The notes below the pieces were generated by a model. That model ran no database searches and was not told the origin of the DNA. It saw only the letters and a list, made by a program, of their open reading frames with translations. From an uncultured Tenacibaculum sp. (GTDB taxonomy: Bacteria; Bacteroidota; Bacteroidia; Flavobacteriales; Flavobacteriaceae): 64,000 bases of DNA. Position numbers and translations under genes: made by a program. The stretch's first letter is position 1, and every line of letters begins with the position of its first letter. The stretch is from the NCBI RefSeq assembly GCF_947504135.1, contig NZ_CANNGG010000003.1, positions 372,001-436,000 on the forward strand, in the 5' to 3' direction. Shown one piece after another: positions 34,701-45,426 of this stretch.

Positions 34701-35175
34701 CCCAATTCAAGGTTCATTTATTATTGAAGAATTAACCGACTTAGTAGAGGAAGCTGTATTAGCTGAATTCGACAGAATTACCGAACGTGGTGGTGTATTA
34801 GGTGCGATGGAAACGATGTATCAACGTTCTAAAATTCAAGAAGAGAGCTTATACTATGAAACCTTAAAGCACACTGGTGAATTCCCAATTATTGGTGTAA
34901 ATACGTTCTTAAGTTCTAAAGGTTCTCCAACGGTACAACCAGCGGAAGTAATTAGAGCTACGGAAGATGAAAAACAATTCCAAATCAAGACCAAAGAAAG
35001 CTTAAATAAAGCCAACAAAGAAAAGGTTACGGAAGAATTAACTAAAGTGCAACAAGCTGCCATTCAAAATGAAAATATTTTTGAAAAGCTAATGGAAGCT
35101 ACTAAAGTTTGTTCGTTAGGTCAAATTACCTCTGCTTTATTTGAAGTTGGTGGTCAGTACAGACGAAACATGTAA
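31735..35175 (+). CDS. icmF: Fused cobalamin-dependent acyl-CoA mutase (IcmF type)
   Basis: 1146 aa with three fused parts: N-terminal B12-binding domain (about 10-150, [11 protein letters not shown] at 22-32), a G-protein chaperone (P-loop [12 protein letters not shown] near residue 201; NKFD near 341), and the mutase TIM barrel (about 560-1090: [56 protein letters not shown]). The order B12-GTPase-mutase and YPF in the active site are those of isobutyryl-CoA mutase (IcmF) rather than methylmalonyl-CoA mutase; close relatives act on isobutyryl- or pivalyl-CoA. Residues about 468-475 derive from a dispersed DNA repeat (33136-33160). It needs coenzyme B12. A terminator follows. Confidence 0.93.
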   Translation: MEQITPYKPKHKVRIVTAASLFDGHDAAINIMRRIIQSTGVEVIHLGHDRSVEEVVNCAIQEDANAIAMTSYQGGHNEYFKYMYDLLQEKGAGHIKIFGGGGGVILPEEIKELMDYGITRIYSPDDGRELGLQGMINDLVQQSDFAIGDALNGEVDKLADKEVGSIARVISAAENFPEVAKEALETIHKKNKNSKTPVLGITGTGGAGKSSLVDELVRRFLIDFPNKTIGLISVDPSKRKTGGALLGDRIRMNAINNERVYMRSLATRQSNLALSKYVNEAVEVLKAAEFDLIILETSGIGQSDTEIIEHSDTSLYVMTPEFGAATQLEKIDMLDFADLVAINKFDKRGALDALRDVKKQYMRNNNLWDVHMDDMPVFGTIASQFNDPGMNSLYKAIMDKLVEKAGADLQSTFEITKEMSEKIFVIPPSRTRYLSEISENNRAYDKKVDEQEKVAQKLYGIYQTILSVIPNEVTEPFLTKNGIDQDAIQKQVQEEEQPFVKLLFAQFDKVKLNLDPHNWEIILNWQEKVKKYKDPIYSFKVRDKEIKIETHTESLSHTQIPKVALPKYQAWGDLLRWNLQENVPGEFPYASGLYPFKRTGEDPTRMFAGEGGPERTNRRFHYVSLGMPAKRLSTAFDSVTLYGNDPGHRPDIYGKIGNAGVSICCLDDAKKLYSGFDLSHAMTSVSMTINGPAPMLLGFFMNAAIDQNCEKYIKEHKLEKKVEAKLKELYDDKGIDRPKYNGDLPEGNDGLGLLLLGVTGDQILPADVYAEIKANTLAQVRGTVQADILKEDQAQNTCIFSTEFALRLMGDVQEYFIEKNVRNFYSVSISGYHIAEAGANPITQLALTLANGFTYVEYYLSRGMDINKFGPNLSFFFSNGIDPEYAVIGRVARKIWAKALKHKYGANPRAQMLKYHIQTSGRSLHAQEIDFNDIRTTLQALYAIYDNCNSLHTNAYDEAITTPTEESVRRAMAIQLIINKELGLAKNENPIQGSFIIEELTDLVEEAVLAEFDRITERGGVLGAMETMYQRSKIQEESLYYETLKHTGEFPIIGVNTFLSSKGSPTVQPAEVIRATEDEKQFQIKTKESLNKANKEKVTEELTKVQQAAIQNENIFEKLMEATKVCSLGQITSALFEVGGQYRRNM
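33136..33160. repeat. GTCATTCCGAACGAAG repeat read in frame within icmF
   Basis: The segment starts GTCATTCCGAACGAAGTGAC and reads as VIPNEVTE in the linker between the G-domain and mutase parts. Nearly the same sequence, inverted, occurs between trpC and trpD (45427-45522). This motif is familiar to me as a dispersed intergenic repeat in marine flavobacteria. Confidence 0.65.
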
Positions 35176-35202
35176 GCAAACAATGTTTGCAGATAAGTAT
35201 AA

Positions 35203-35232
35203 TAAACCTCTTAGAAACTTCTAAGAGGTTTA
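35203..35232 (+). terminator. Terminator of icmF
   Basis: Perfect 12-bp stem TAAACCTCTTAG/CTAAGAGGTTTA followed by CTTTTTT on the plus strand. It also abuts the convergent J-domain gene's stop (35230). Confidence 0.85.
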
Positions 35233-35949
35233 CTTTTTTGTTCTAGTTCGTTTACGAAGTTTAAAAATTCTATCATCGTAATAGGCTTTCAATTCGTCAG
35301 CAAATGACATAGGGTTTTCATAGGTTGTTAAAACTTTATAGGTATAACTCTCTAATAAATCATTCAATACTTTTTCTAATCGCTCAACTTCTTTTACTAA
35401 ATAAGAAGTACTATTGGTTGTTTTTTGAATGAGCGAAATATCTTTACTAAAATTCATTGTGGTATTACCTCCAAAAATATGCGCGTGAAAAGCTTCTAAC
35501 TCTTCTAAACTTCCGTTCTGGTATATTTCAATAAGTTTTGTGGTAGTTTCTGTCGCTTTTTGTTGTTCGTTTTCTTGCATCGAAAATTTATCAGGGTGTA
35601 CATACAACATCGCTTCTTTATACAATTTCTTCTTCTCTTTTTGATGCTCTTTTTCTTGTGTTACCCGTTCTTTTGAAACAGGAACAACTTGAGTAACTTC
35701 CTTATAATTTTTACCTTTTCTTTTTTGCGCTAACCTTTTCTCTTTCTTGGCTTTCTTTTGTTGCTTAAACAACATAACCAACTCCCTTTCTTCTATTAAT
35801 AAATCAGAAATCTCATTGCGTAATAATTGCTCAAAAGGGAACAACTTAGTTTCAACGGAAGCAATTTTAGTCTCAAAGTTTTTAATTCTCTCTTGCAGTC
35901 TTGAAACTTCATCTGACTTACACTCTGTAGGAAAGTTTTCTTTACTCAT
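35230..35949 (-). CDS. J-domain protein with coiled coil
   Basis: 239 aa. N-terminal coiled coil (about 13-80, rich in Lys/Glu: RLQERIKNFETKIASVETK), then a J-like segment KKLYKEAMLYVHPDKFSM with the HPD motif at 118-120, which activates Hsp70 partners. The C-terminal half is helical (LVKEVERLEKVLNDLLESY). The J-domain lies in mid-protein and is partly degenerate. It starts 15 nt after the recQ stop, so the two are probably cotranscribed. Confidence 0.78.
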   Translation of the reverse strand: MSKENFPTECKSDEVSRLQERIKNFETKIASVETKLFPFEQLLRNEISDLLIEERELVMLFKQQKKAKKEKRLAQKRKGKNYKEVTQVVPVSKERVTQEKEHQKEKKKLYKEAMLYVHPDKFSMQENEQQKATETTTKLIEIYQNGSLEELEAFHAHIFGGNTTMNFSKDISLIQKTTNSTSYLVKEVERLEKVLNDLLESYTYKVLTTYENPMSFADELKAYYDDRIFKLRKRTRTKK

Positions 35950-35964
35950 ATGTAATAAAACTTA

Positions 35965-38067
35965 TCATTTCCTTTGTAAAATAGTTAATCCTACTCGTAT
36001 TTTTTCATAGGGAACTTGTTCTCTCAAGAACTCAAAATACGGTTTTAAAGCGGTTTCATTTTTCAAAACTTTTTTTGCGTTTGCTACTAACGCTAAGGTA
36101 TCTGCTTCTATAAATTCATCTAAACTCACATCTTTTCCCTCTAGGTATAACTTAGATAAATGAGAAAAAATAGTGGTTGGTTTTAATCCACGATTCTCTG
36201 CTATTTCTTCAACCGTAAATCCTTCTTTATATAACTTAAACGTTTCTAAAGTGGTATCTTTTTTAGTTTTCTTCTTTTCGTTTAAAAAAGTTTTGATTTC
36301 TTCCATAAACTCAGCGCCATACACTTCTAACTTTCGCTGTCCCACTCCACTTATTGCTAGAAATTCTTCGTCAGATTGTGGCCTTTCATTTTCTATTTCT
36401 CTAAGAGTTGCATCATTAAAAACTAAATATGCTGCTATATCTTCTTCTTGAGCAATACGATAACGTAATTTTCGCAAACGTTCAAATAACGTATCCTTAA
36501 CTGCTTTTTTCTTCTTCTCTTTTATAGCTATTTTTACTTCTTTTGTAAACGCTACAGGAGTGGTTAATTGTACTTTTTCACCTTCAAAAAGGACTTTATT
36601 TGAAAAATCAGTAAGTTGTAAACTGTTGTTTAAATGAAAGGCGATTTGGCAATACCCTTGATTCGTTAACTGAATTAAATAATGTTGCCAATCTCTCCAA
36701 GAAACGTCATTACCTACCCCATAGGTTTTCAGTTTATCATAATTCTTATCTAAAACTGCAGCGTTTTTGGCTCCTCTTAACACATCAATCACCGTTCCCA
36801 TGGCTTCTTTTCCTTGTAATCGATAAATAGCTGAGAGTCCTTTTTGAGCAATAACAGTTCCATCAAAAAACTGTGGTGGATTCTTACACACATCGCAATT
36901 TCCGCAGTTCTCCTCTATTAATTCTCCAAAATAACTGAGTAATATTTTTCTTCGGCAAACGGTGGCTTCAGCAAATTGCTTCATACGTTCTAATTTTGCC
37001 TCTTGAACTTCTTTATTCCCTGTATTTTCAATAAACTGACGCAACTGAATAACATCGGCATAACTATGAAATAATAAAGCCTTTGCTGGTAATCCATCAC
37101 GACCAGAACGCCCAATCTCTTGATAATAGCCTTCAATGTTTTTAGGCATATTGTAGTGTATTACCCAACGAACGTTCGATTTGTCAATTCCCATTCCAAA
37201 AGCAATAGTCGCGCAAATTACTTCACAATCATCTTTAATGAAGGCCTCTTGAGTTTTAGCTCTTTCTTCAAAAGATAATCCCGCATGATATGCTTTAGCA
37301 TCAATGTTATTTTCTTGTAACTTTTTTGCTAATTGTTCCGTTGCTTTTCTACTCAAACAATAAATAATTCCTGCTTCATTGGGCCTTCTTTGAATAAACT
37401 TAATAATTTGTTGTACTCTATCATTTGCAGGACGCACTTCTAAAGCAATATTTTCTCTGTTAAAAGAACTTATAAATTGTGTAGCGTTGGGCACTGCTAA
37501 TTGCTCTAAAATATCTTGTTGCGTTGCTTTGTCAGCCGTAGCCGTTAGCGCTACAATAGGAACATCTGGTAACGATTTTTTAAGAAACGCTAATTGTTTA
37601 TATGAAGGACGAAAATCGTGCCCCCAAGCAGAAATACAGTGCGCCTCATCAACAGCAATACAACTTATATAAGATTGGTTTAATACATTTTGAAGTAATG
37701 ATAAACTTTCAGGAGCTACATATAGTAGTTTTATACTTTTTGATGCTATAGCTTCAAATACATCTTGTTGTTGTTCTGTTGATTGACTACTATTGAAAAA
37801 AGTTGCAGGAATTCCGTTTGCTTTTAAGCTATCTACTTGATCTTTCATCAAAGCAATTAATGGAGAAATCACCAACGTAACGCCTTCAAAAAACAAGGCT
37901 GGTAATTGATAACAAATAGATTTTCCTCCACCTGTTGGCATAATAACCAAGGTATCTTTTTTTGCTACTATATTTTCAATAATAGCTTGTTGCTCTAAAC
38001 GAAAACTATCATACCCAAAATTTACCTTTAATTTTTCTAACAATTCTTGTTCTGTAATCTGCATCAT
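35965..38067 (-). CDS. recQ: ATP-dependent DNA helicase RecQ
   Basis: 700 aa superfamily 2 helicase for recombination and replication-fork repair. Walker A MPTGGGKS (about residue 43), [15 protein letters not shown] (about 139), [13 protein letters not shown], and the motif VI region [13 protein letters not shown]. The zinc-binding [12 protein letters not shown]...CGNCDVC and an RQC winged helix follow, then an HRDC domain ([30 protein letters not shown]) and a C-terminal helix-turn-helix ([20 protein letters not shown]). Full-length. It is separated from the upstream protease gene by a terminator. Confidence 0.96.
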   Translation of the reverse strand: MMQITEQELLEKLKVNFGYDSFRLEQQAIIENIVAKKDTLVIMPTGGGKSICYQLPALFFEGVTLVISPLIALMKDQVDSLKANGIPATFFNSSQSTEQQQDVFEAIASKSIKLLYVAPESLSLLQNVLNQSYISCIAVDEAHCISAWGHDFRPSYKQLAFLKKSLPDVPIVALTATADKATQQDILEQLAVPNATQFISSFNRENIALEVRPANDRVQQIIKFIQRRPNEAGIIYCLSRKATEQLAKKLQENNIDAKAYHAGLSFEERAKTQEAFIKDDCEVICATIAFGMGIDKSNVRWVIHYNMPKNIEGYYQEIGRSGRDGLPAKALLFHSYADVIQLRQFIENTGNKEVQEAKLERMKQFAEATVCRRKILLSYFGELIEENCGNCDVCKNPPQFFDGTVIAQKGLSAIYRLQGKEAMGTVIDVLRGAKNAAVLDKNYDKLKTYGVGNDVSWRDWQHYLIQLTNQGYCQIAFHLNNSLQLTDFSNKVLFEGEKVQLTTPVAFTKEVKIAIKEKKKKAVKDTLFERLRKLRYRIAQEEDIAAYLVFNDATLREIENERPQSDEEFLAISGVGQRKLEVYGAEFMEEIKTFLNEKKKTKKDTTLETFKLYKEGFTVEEIAENRGLKPTTIFSHLSKLYLEGKDVSLDEFIEADTLALVANAKKVLKNETALKPYFEFLREQVPYEKIRVGLTILQRK

Positions 38068-38089
38068 TTGGCAAAAATAGGAATAAAAA

Positions 38090-38115
38090 AAGCGCAGAGT
38101 TTAAACTCTACGCTT
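38090..38115 (-). terminator. Terminator between the tricorn-like gene and recQ
   Basis: Stem AAGCGTAGAGTTTAAACTCTGCGCTT on the minus strand followed by seven T; it ends the protease transcript just before the recQ start. Confidence 0.8.
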
Positions 38116-38135
38116 GATCTTATTTTTAGTTCTTA

Positions 38136-41100
38136 CTACTTAATATCTTGTAACAGCACCTCCACTGCTTTTTTTAATTGAGCATCTTCTCCTCTATCCT
38201 TCCATCCTGGTGCATTTTTCACTAAGTAATCTGGTACTGCCGGTGCTTCGTTCTCCATGTTCTCTCCTGTTTTCTTTACAAACCATGCTCTAAAAGGCAT
38301 ACGAATCATTCCGTTAGCTAATCGCTTACTTCCTGTAGATACAACCGCTCCAAAAGTTGGTTGACCAACTAACTTCCCTAACCCTAAGCTCTTGAAGGCA
38401 TGTGAGAAAATTTCAGCATTTGAATAACTATTTTCATTACATAATGCTACCACTGGTTTTGTGTTTACCGATAAAATAGCACGTTCATTAAACGGATAGT
38501 TATCTGCAAATTTTTGATGATTTTTTAAACTCTTTGCTGCTCCTCTTGGAATTGTGTATGCATGTTGATCTACATTTAACACCGCCATTAATCTATCAGT
38601 AGTCCATCCACCACCATTGTAACGCACATCGATTACAATTCCTTTTTTACCATAACCGCTTGCTTTTAGTTCACGTTCAAAACGCTCAAAACTTGGCATG
38701 TTCATTCCTTGAATATGAATATACCCTAACTGACCGTTAGAATATTCATCTACTAACTTCTTTCTTGAATTTACCCATTCTTCATATTGTAAATTTCTAA
38801 GAGATCTTTCTGGACGCAATACAACTTCTTTTCCTCTAGCTAAGCTTAACAATATCTCTTTTGATTGTGTGTTTTTTAATAAGTTATAGAAGTTTGTATT
38901 CTTTTCAATCTTCTGACCATTAACAGCAGTAATAACATCACCTACTTTTAATTTACTGTTAGACTTATCAGCTACTGAATTTGGTAATACGTATAATATT
39001 TTTACCCCTTTTTTGGTATTTTCAACTTCTAATCCTAACACCCCTACTTTATCACTTCCATTTCTAGGAGCACTTCCTCGATAGCCCATATGACTCGCAT
39101 TTAACTGTCCTAACAACAAATTAAACATATAGGTATAATCTTCGTGAGTGGTTGCTGACAATACCCAAGGCTTGTACTTCTTTACTAAAGCATTCCAATT
39201 GTATCCGTGAAATTCTGGATCGTAAAAACCAGCTGTTAATGCACGAATTCCTTCTTCAAAAACTTGTTGATATACTTCCTCTCTATTAGTTGTATAGGTA
39301 GCACTATGTGGTAACTTCGTTACTTTATCTGATTTTGTATTTAATTCAGCTAATTTTCCTCTTGAAGTAAAATAAATTTTCCCTTTGTTTTCAGTAAAGT
39401 TTCGTGCATTAGCAACTCCTTTTACTAATTTTGGCTTGCTACCATCCCATTTTACCTTATAAGTGCTTCTCTTTTGTGTCGCAGGATCTGTAGCTGAGAA
39501 ATAAATAAACTCACTATCTGAACTAAACACAGGGCTATACTCATTATCTTGTAAAGAAGTAACTTGAACTAAACGATTATAAATTTTGTCTTCATCAATT
39601 TTTACTTCTACTTTTTTCTTTGCTTTTTTATGCTTTTTGTCTTTTGAAGCTTCTTCTTTTTTCTCTGGATAATACGCTCCTTCTTCACGATCTAGTTTTG
39701 ACTTTTCCCAATCAGATTTTTCCAACCAAACCATCCAAACATCGTAATTGATTCCGCTTCTATTTGATAAAAATGCTAACTTTTTTCCGTCAGCACTCCA
39801 AACTGGATTTCGGTCACTTCTAGGATGCATCGATACATTCATTTTTGTAGAAGGATTCTCTACAGATTGAATAAAAATTTCGCTATCAAAATTTAAGTCT
39901 TCTTGAGAATAGGCTATGTATTTACTATCTGGACTCCATGAAACTCCTTCAGCAGCTGCCCAAGAATTAGAGTATTCTTTAACATTTGCTACTTTTCCTT
40001 TTTTAATATCAGCAATCATTAAAATTCCTCTTCCCACCTGATAAGCTATCTTCTTTCCATCAGGAGAAACTAAAGAATATTCAATATCTTCTTTGCTATT
40101 TGTTAGTTTAGAAACTTTTGTTTTTAAACTACGGTGCAACCCCACCAAAGTATCTGTAGAAACTGCACTGTACAATTGATAAACTCCGTCTCTATCTGAA
40201 GAAAAAACAACTGTTTTATCGTCTAACCACTGTGGATTAATATCTCTATACGGATGCTTGCTCACATTGTTTGAGCGCTTCTTTTCTTTATTATTCTCCT
40301 TTATAAAGATTTCTCCATTAATTTCTAATGCTACGTTTTTTCCATTAGGTGAAACTGCATAATTACCAATGTTTCCTGAAACTGTTTTAGTTTCTTCTTC
40401 TTCAAAACGATTATCTGAAACAATATCTAAGTTAATTTTTTGAGTTTTTCCATTTTCTAACTTGAAAGTATCTGCCCCACTAGTATAAACAATAGTTCCA
40501 TTATTACTTACTGAGAATGTTTGTACACCGTCTTTTGTTTGATTTGTTAATTGAGTAGCTGTACCATTGGCAGTTCCATTTGCAGAAATTGCTTGTTTAT
40601 AAATATTATAACGTCCACTTTTTGCTCCGATGTAGTATAAATTCCCCACTGTATCCCAAACAGGAGAGTGATCATTTTTGCTACTTGTTGTTATTTGATG
40701 GTATTCGTTTGTTTCAGTGTTATAAACCCAAATATCACGTTGCGCAGAACCTGAGTAATCTTCACGAGCAATACGACATGCCCCTTTGGTAAAAGCGATT
40801 AATTTTCCGTTAGGAGCTACCGAAGCCATTTCACCATAAGCAGTTAATAATCGACGAGGTGTTTCTCCCTTTTCATTAACTACATACATTTGTTTATCCC
40901 ACTCCGGACCTCTTAACACGCGACCAGTCGTAAAAACAATATCTCCTTCTTTTGTCCAATCTGTAGGAACATTGGCTGTTGGATAGTATGTTAACTGTTT
41001 AGGAACTCCTCCTTTTATAGAAGTTACAAATACATTATCATTTCCCTTTCTATTGGATGAAAACGCAATTTCGGTTCCTTCTTCATTCCATATAGGATCG

Positions 41101-41294
41101 CTTTCATATCCCTTATGAATTGTTAATCTCTTTGCTTGTTGGTCAGTAAAATTGTACAGCCAAATATCACCGTAATAACTAAATGCCATTTGAGAAGCGT
41201 CAGGGCTAATCGCTGGTTTACGTATTAATGTAGTTTGAGCTGACAAGAAATTCCCTGCTAAAAGTGCAAGTCCTAAAAATACTTTTTTTGTCAT
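38136..41294 (-). CDS. Tricorn-like S41 family protease with beta-propellers and PDZ domain
   Basis: 1052 aa with signal peptide (LALLAGNFLSAQ). N-terminal two-thirds are WD40/PD40-type beta-propeller repeats (motifs such as DPIWNEEGTEIAFSSNRKGN, NPVWSADGKKLAFLSNRSG). Then a helical core domain, a PDZ domain (about 750-830: VLGLEVENTKKGVKILYVLPNSVAD) and a C-terminal S41 catalytic domain with the nucleophile region CNENSYSNAEIFSHAF and GQPTFGAVVSTGS. It is the bacterial relative of archaeal tricorn, probably periplasmic peptide degradation. A lysine-rich insert (about 550-575) interrupts the propeller. Confidence 0.92.
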   Translation of the reverse strand: MTKKVFLGLALLAGNFLSAQTTLIRKPAISPDASQMAFSYYGDIWLYNFTDQQAKRLTIHKGYESDPIWNEEGTEIAFSSNRKGNDNVFVTSIKGGVPKQLTYYPTANVPTDWTKEGDIVFTTGRVLRGPEWDKQMYVVNEKGETPRRLLTAYGEMASVAPNGKLIAFTKGACRIAREDYSGSAQRDIWVYNTETNEYHQITTSSKNDHSPVWDTVGNLYYIGAKSGRYNIYKQAISANGTANGTATQLTNQTKDGVQTFSVSNNGTIVYTSGADTFKLENGKTQKINLDIVSDNRFEEEETKTVSGNIGNYAVSPNGKNVALEINGEIFIKENNKEKKRSNNVSKHPYRDINPQWLDDKTVVFSSDRDGVYQLYSAVSTDTLVGLHRSLKTKVSKLTNSKEDIEYSLVSPDGKKIAYQVGRGILMIADIKKGKVANVKEYSNSWAAAEGVSWSPDSKYIAYSQEDLNFDSEIFIQSVENPSTKMNVSMHPRSDRNPVWSADGKKLAFLSNRSGINYDVWMVWLEKSDWEKSKLDREEGAYYPEKKEEASKDKKHKKAKKKVEVKIDEDKIYNRLVQVTSLQDNEYSPVFSSDSEFIYFSATDPATQKRSTYKVKWDGSKPKLVKGVANARNFTENKGKIYFTSRGKLAELNTKSDKVTKLPHSATYTTNREEVYQQVFEEGIRALTAGFYDPEFHGYNWNALVKKYKPWVLSATTHEDYTYMFNLLLGQLNASHMGYRGSAPRNGSDKVGVLGLEVENTKKGVKILYVLPNSVADKSNSKLKVGDVITAVNGQKIEKNTNFYNLLKNTQSKEILLSLARGKEVVLRPERSLRNLQYEEWVNSRKKLVDEYSNGQLGYIHIQGMNMPSFERFERELKASGYGKKGIVIDVRYNGGGWTTDRLMAVLNVDQHAYTIPRGAAKSLKNHQKFADNYPFNERAILSVNTKPVVALCNENSYSNAEIFSHAFKSLGLGKLVGQPTFGAVVSTGSKRLANGMIRMPFRAWFVKKTGENMENEAPAVPDYLVKNAPGWKDRGEDAQLKKAVEVLLQDIK

Positions 41295-41402
41295 GTTATT
41301 CGTTTAAACCTGCAAAGTAACTATTTACAAAGAAACCTTAAAAAATTTAAGATTTTATTAACTACACTGCTTTTATTTTTAATAAATTAGCAAAAAACTT
41401 AT

Positions 41403-42017
41403 ATGAAACTAAATAAACATCTTCTTTTAATCTTTACCCTAATAATTTTTACTGGTAATATTTTCTCACAAAAAACACAAGAGATCTATATAATAGTTAA
41501 AGATCAAAAGAACATCCCTATCCAAAATGCTACTATACTTTTTGATAATATTGAACAACCTATAAAAACGGATTCAAAAGGTATTTTCAAAATAAGCACC
41601 AAGATTAAACCAAAAAATATCACAGCTTTTTCTATTAAGCACGGTATTAACACTATTAGTTATCATGGAAAAAAATACAATAGAATTAAATTACCTAATT
41701 CTAAAACAATTGCATCTTCGGAAGAGCAAAAGCCTTTTGGTAATTTTCAATATAGAAACATCTACGATTACATTAGAGCTAAGCAAATTCCTGGAGTTAC
41801 AATCTCAAGTAATAATCAAATAATTATTCGAGGCGTCAACAGTTTAAACAGTTCATCAGAACCGTTATATGTAGTAAACAATGCTCCTGTTGGGTTACCA
41901 ACTTTTGAAAACATAACCCCAGAAAGCATAAAAAAAATAACTGTTTTAAAAGGTTCAGACGCTGCTTATTACGGACTTAGAGGTGCTAATGGTGTAATTA
42001 AAGTTACTACTTATTAA
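41403..42017 (+). CDS. Stand-alone TonB-receptor plug domain protein
   Basis: 204 aa: signal peptide (HLLLIFTLIIFTGNIFSQ), a carboxypeptidase-regulatory-like domain (about 25-95: IYIIVKDQKNIPIQNATILFDN, then TDSKGIFKIS) and a TonB-receptor plug (about 115-204: YDYIRAKQIPGVTISSNNQIIIRGVNSLNSSSEPLYVVN, ITVLKGSDAAYYGLRGANGVIKV). It stops where a SusC barrel would begin. The plug is intact and ends cleanly, so this is probably a real short form rather than a broken SusC; no barrel sequence follows. It converges on trpA with an 11-nt overlap. Confidence 0.85.
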   Translation: MKLNKHLLLIFTLIIFTGNIFSQKTQEIYIIVKDQKNIPIQNATILFDNIEQPIKTDSKGIFKISTKIKPKNITAFSIKHGINTISYHGKKYNRIKLPNSKTIASSEEQKPFGNFQYRNIYDYIRAKQIPGVTISSNNQIIIRGVNSLNSSSEPLYVVNNAPVGLPTFENITPESIKKITVLKGSDAAYYGLRGANGVIKVTTY

Positions 42018-42771
42018 CAACTGAGTTTATAAAAGTTTTTATTTCTTTTCCTTTTTGCAAGCTATTTATAAATGCAGATCCTATAATCGCTCCATTCATG
42101 TACTCGCAAGCTGTAGTAAAAGTTTTATTATCTGAAATACCAAAACCAACAATAAGTTTACTTTGTAAATTCATGGCTTGAATTCTTTTAAAATAGGCTA
42201 TTTGTTCTTCGGAAACTTCTCCTTTTACACCTGTGATAGAAGCTGAAGCGACTACATAAATAAATGCTTTGGTTAAGCTATCAACCTTACGAATACGCTC
42301 TTCAGAAGTATGTGGTGTAATTAAAAACACGTTTGTAATTCCGTATTTTTCAAATAACTGCTGATAGTGATTTTCGTATTCAACCATTGGTAAATCTGGA
42401 ATAATTACCGTATCAATGCCACAGTCCTTTACTTTTTGACAGAATTTATCTTCTCCATATTTAATAATCTGATTCAAGTATCCCATCACTACTAATGGCG
42501 TTTTATTCGTTTCTTTTATAGAAGACAACTGTTCAAAAACCACGTCGAGATTCATACCGTTTCTCAACGCTACACCACTACTATGCTGAATAGTTGGTCC
42601 ATCTGCAAGTGGGTCAGAATATGGCAAACCTACTTCTATAAAATCTACTCCACTATTACTTAACTTAGCAATAACTTTTGTAGTATCTTCTAATTTTGGA
42701 AAACCTGCGGTAAAAAAAATTGATAATAAATTGTTTTCCTTTTTATTGAATATATGTTGAATTGAGTTCAT
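42007..42771 (-). CDS. trpA: Tryptophan synthase alpha subunit
   Basis: 254 aa TIM barrel that cleaves indole-3-glycerol phosphate and channels indole to TrpB. Seen: FTAGFPKLEDT, the catalytic Glu/Asp regions FIEVGLPYSDPLADGPTIQ and DTVIIPDLPMVEY, ASASITGVKGE and the phosphate loop VGFGISD. Last gene of the trp operon, 30 nt after trpB. Confidence 0.96.
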   Translation of the reverse strand: MNSIQHIFNKKENNLLSIFFTAGFPKLEDTTKVIAKLSNSGVDFIEVGLPYSDPLADGPTIQHSSGVALRNGMNLDVVFEQLSSIKETNKTPLVVMGYLNQIIKYGEDKFCQKVKDCGIDTVIIPDLPMVEYENHYQQLFEKYGITNVFLITPHTSEERIRKVDSLTKAFIYVVASASITGVKGEVSEEQIAYFKRIQAMNLQSKLIVGFGISDNKTFTTACEYMNGAIIGSAFINSLQKGKEIKTFINSVVNK

Positions 42772-42773
42772 TT

Positions 42774-42812
42774 CTAATAGCTTTTAGCCATTAGCCAGAG
42801 GCTATTGGCTTA
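42774..42812. repeat. AGCTTTTAGCC-type repeat at the trpB/trpA junction
   Basis: TAATAGCTTTTAGCCATTAG and its continuation form an imperfect palindrome of AGC/GCT units. It contains the trpB stop codon and last residues (LSQ). The same family recurs at the trpB/trpF and trpD/trpG junctions. Confidence 0.6.
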
Positions 42813-43980
42813 AATGTTTTATATACGTTTCTAAATCTTTATCACCTCTACCTGATAAATTCACCACAATCACTTGATCTTTTTGTAAATCCATTTTTGG
42901 TAATACTGCTAATGCATGCGCACTCTCTAATGCTGGAATAATTCCTTCTATTTTTGTCAATTCATAAGCAGCATCTAGAGCTTCTTTATCCGTAGCATTC
43001 ATAAATGTTGCTCGTTTTGTTTCATGTAAATAAGCATGTAACGGTCCCACTCCTGGATAATCTAATCCTGCAGAAATAGAATATGGTTCTACAATTTGTC
43101 CGTATTCATCTTGCATTAAGATGGTTTTACTCCCATGAATAACTCCTACTTCCCCTAATTGTGACGTTGCTGCACTTTCTCCGGAACTCACTCCTAATCC
43201 TGCTGCTTCAACTGCGATTAGTTCCACTTCTTTATCTTCTAAATAATGATAAAAAGCACCTGCTGCATTACTTCCTCCACCTACACAAGCTATAATAGTA
43301 TCAGGATTTTCTTTCCCTGTTTGTTCTTTTAGCTGTACTTTCATTTCTTCTGAAATCACTGCTTGTAATCGCGCTACCATATCTGGATACGGATGTGGAC
43401 CTACCACAGAGCCTATTAAGTAATACGTATCTGGATACTGAATCCAATAGCGGATAGCTTCATTCGTAGCATCTTTCAGGGTTTTGCTTCCACTGGTTGC
43501 TGGTACTACTTTTGCTCCCAACATTTTCATACGGGCAACATTCGGCGCTTGTCGTTGAATATCAGTTTCTCCCATAAAAACAACGCATTCTAACCCCATT
43601 AAGGCACATACTGTAGCTGTAGCCACTCCATGTTGCCCTGCACCTGTTTCTGCTAAAATTTTAGTTTTTCCTAAATGTTTTGCGATTAGAATTTGACCAA
43701 TGGTATTGTTTACTTTATGCGCGCCTGTATGATTTAAATCTTCTCTTTTTAAATAAATAGTTGCTCCATACTTTTCTGATAACCTTTTTGCTAAATACAG
43801 AGGACTTGGACGACCAACATAGTGTTTTAATAAATCTTTATATTCCTCTTGAAACTCTTCAGATTCTATAATTTTTATATAATTATCTTCTAATTCTTTT
43901 ACGTTTGGGTATAACAATTCTGGTATAAATGCTCCTCCAAATTGTCCGTAATACCCGTTATTATCTGGTTGAAATTTCAT
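42802..43980 (-). CDS. trpB: Tryptophan synthase beta subunit
   Basis: 392 aa PLP enzyme that joins indole and serine. PLP lysine in [21 protein letters not shown], the PLP-phosphate loop [12 protein letters not shown], and the C-terminal [13 protein letters not shown]. Standard length for TrpB1. Its final residues and stop lie in the AGC-type repeat. Confidence 0.97.
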   Translation of the reverse strand: MKFQPDNNGYYGQFGGAFIPELLYPNVKELEDNYIKIIESEEFQEEYKDLLKHYVGRPSPLYLAKRLSEKYGATIYLKREDLNHTGAHKVNNTIGQILIAKHLGKTKILAETGAGQHGVATATVCALMGLECVVFMGETDIQRQAPNVARMKMLGAKVVPATSGSKTLKDATNEAIRYWIQYPDTYYLIGSVVGPHPYPDMVARLQAVISEEMKVQLKEQTGKENPDTIIACVGGGSNAAGAFYHYLEDKEVELIAVEAAGLGVSSGESAATSQLGEVGVIHGSKTILMQDEYGQIVEPYSISAGLDYPGVGPLHAYLHETKRATFMNATDKEALDAAYELTKIEGIIPALESAHALAVLPKMDLQKDQVIVVNLSGRGDKDLETYIKHLSQ

Positions 43981-43988
43981 ATAATTTG

Positions 43989-44014
43989 TTTTAGCTGTTA
44001 GCCGTTAGCTTTTT
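43989..44014. repeat. AGC-type repeat at the trpF/trpB junction
   Basis: TTAGCTGTTAGCCGTTAGCT: three TTAGC units. They encode the last five residues (LTANS) and stop of TrpF, which suggests the 3' end of trpF was rebuilt by repeat insertion. Confidence 0.55.
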
Positions 44015-44620
44015 AAACTTTTTTATTTTTTCTACTGATTTTACTCCTGGCTTGGTTTCAAACTTGCTATTCACATCAATGGCAAAGCAGTATTGTGATT
44101 CTTTTCTTTTAAGAAAGGATTGTAATTCTCCTACCTCTTCTAAACCTATTCCTCCGCTTAAAAAGAAAGGTTTTGTTGAATTGTAATCTCTCAAAACCTG
44201 CCAGTTAAAAGTTACTCCGTTTCCTCCTCGCTCTTTCCCCTTGGTATCAAACAAAAAGTAATCAACTACTTCTTCGTACGGTTTTAAAAGGTCAAAATTG
44301 AATTCTCCTTTAATTCCAAACACCTTAATAATTTCTAGTTTTGGTAAATACCCCTTTAATTTTTGAATATATTCAACAGGTTCATCTCCATGCAACTGAA
44401 CCGAATCCAGCTGATATTCTTCAACTAAAGAAACTACAATCTCCAAATACTCATTTACAAAAACACCTACTTTTTTGATTCCTTTAGGTAGTTTCGGAAT
44501 GATGCCTTCAAAATTTCTTGATGATTTTTCATAGAAAATAAACCCTAAATAATCAGGTTGTAATTCAGCTACTTGCTGAATATTTTCTATAAACTTCATT
44601 CCACAAACTTTTAGTTTCAT
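43991..44620 (-). CDS. trpF: Phosphoribosylanthranilate isomerase
   Basis: 209 aa TIM barrel catalysing the third step of tryptophan synthesis. Seen: [11 protein letters not shown] with the catalytic cysteine, [41 protein letters not shown] with the catalytic aspartate, FFLSGGIG and [14 protein letters not shown]. Starts 1 nt after the trpC stop. Confidence 0.95.
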   Translation of the reverse strand: MKLKVCGMKFIENIQQVAELQPDYLGFIFYEKSSRNFEGIIPKLPKGIKKVGVFVNEYLEIVVSLVEEYQLDSVQLHGDEPVEYIQKLKGYLPKLEIIKVFGIKGEFNFDLLKPYEEVVDYFLFDTKGKERGGNGVTFNWQVLRDYNSTKPFFLSGGIGLEEVGELQSFLKRKESQYCFAIDVNSKFETKPGVKSVEKIKKFKKLTANS

Positions 44621-44621
44621 A

Positions 44622-45410
44622 TTATCTGATTTGATCGATAAATTCTTGACATGCTTGACCTGGGTTTTCTGTTTTCATAAAGTTTTCCCCTATTAAAAAA
44701 CCATGAAAACCATGTTCTTTTAACCCTGTTATAATTCTTGGATCTGAAATTCCACTTTCTGAAACTTTTACAACTGTATCTGGAATTTGACTTGCTAGAT
44801 TTATTGAGTGTTCTAAATCAACTTCAAACGTTTTTAAGTTTCTGTTATTGATTCCTATAATTTTATTATCCAAATCTCCAATTTTATCTAAATCTTCCTG
44901 AGTATGAACTTCATACAAAACCTCCAGTCCTAAATCAGTTGCTAATTGACCGTAATTCTTCAATTGTTCAGCTGTCAAACAAGTAGCTATTAACAATACC
45001 ACATCGGCACCAATTGCTTTAGCTTCTACTATTTGAAATCCATCAACAATAAAATCTTTTCTTAAAATGGGTTTTTGTTGATTAATTACTCGTGCTTCCA
45101 TCAAATCTGCCATGGTACCTCCAAAAAAAGAAGTATCGGTTAAGATTGATTGTGCTGCTACATTAGCATCTAAATATCCATTCGTTACTTCAGTAATCGT
45201 TGCCTTGTCATTGATAATTCCTTTAGAAGGCGATTGACGTTTAAACTCTGCTATAATTCCTGTTGAATAAGGCTCCAATAATGATTTTTTCAAAGAAATT
45301 GGTTGTCTTTTAAAATTCGGGCTTTCTACCAATTTTTTAACAGCTACTTCAGCTTTTATTTTTGCTACTTCCTGTTTTTTAAAGGCTATTATTTTATCTA
45401 AAATAGTCAT
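44622..45410 (-). CDS. trpC: Indole-3-glycerol phosphate synthase
   Basis: 262 aa TIM barrel closing the indole ring. Seen: IIAEFKRQSPSKG with the catalytic lysine, PILRKDFIVDGFQI, LEVLYEVHTQEDL, IIGINNRNLKTFEVDL, KVSESGISD and GFLIGENFM. Complete and monofunctional; the trpD gene lies upstream across a 122-nt repeat-bearing gap. Confidence 0.96.
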   Translation of the reverse strand: MTILDKIIAFKKQEVAKIKAEVAVKKLVESPNFKRQPISLKKSLLEPYSTGIIAEFKRQSPSKGIINDKATITEVTNGYLDANVAAQSILTDTSFFGGTMADLMEARVINQQKPILRKDFIVDGFQIVEAKAIGADVVLLIATCLTAEQLKNYGQLATDLGLEVLYEVHTQEDLDKIGDLDNKIIGINNRNLKTFEVDLEHSINLASQIPDTVVKVSESGISDPRIITGLKEHGFHGFLIGENFMKTENPGQACQEFIDQIR

Positions 45411-45426
45411 CTTATATTCTTTTTGT

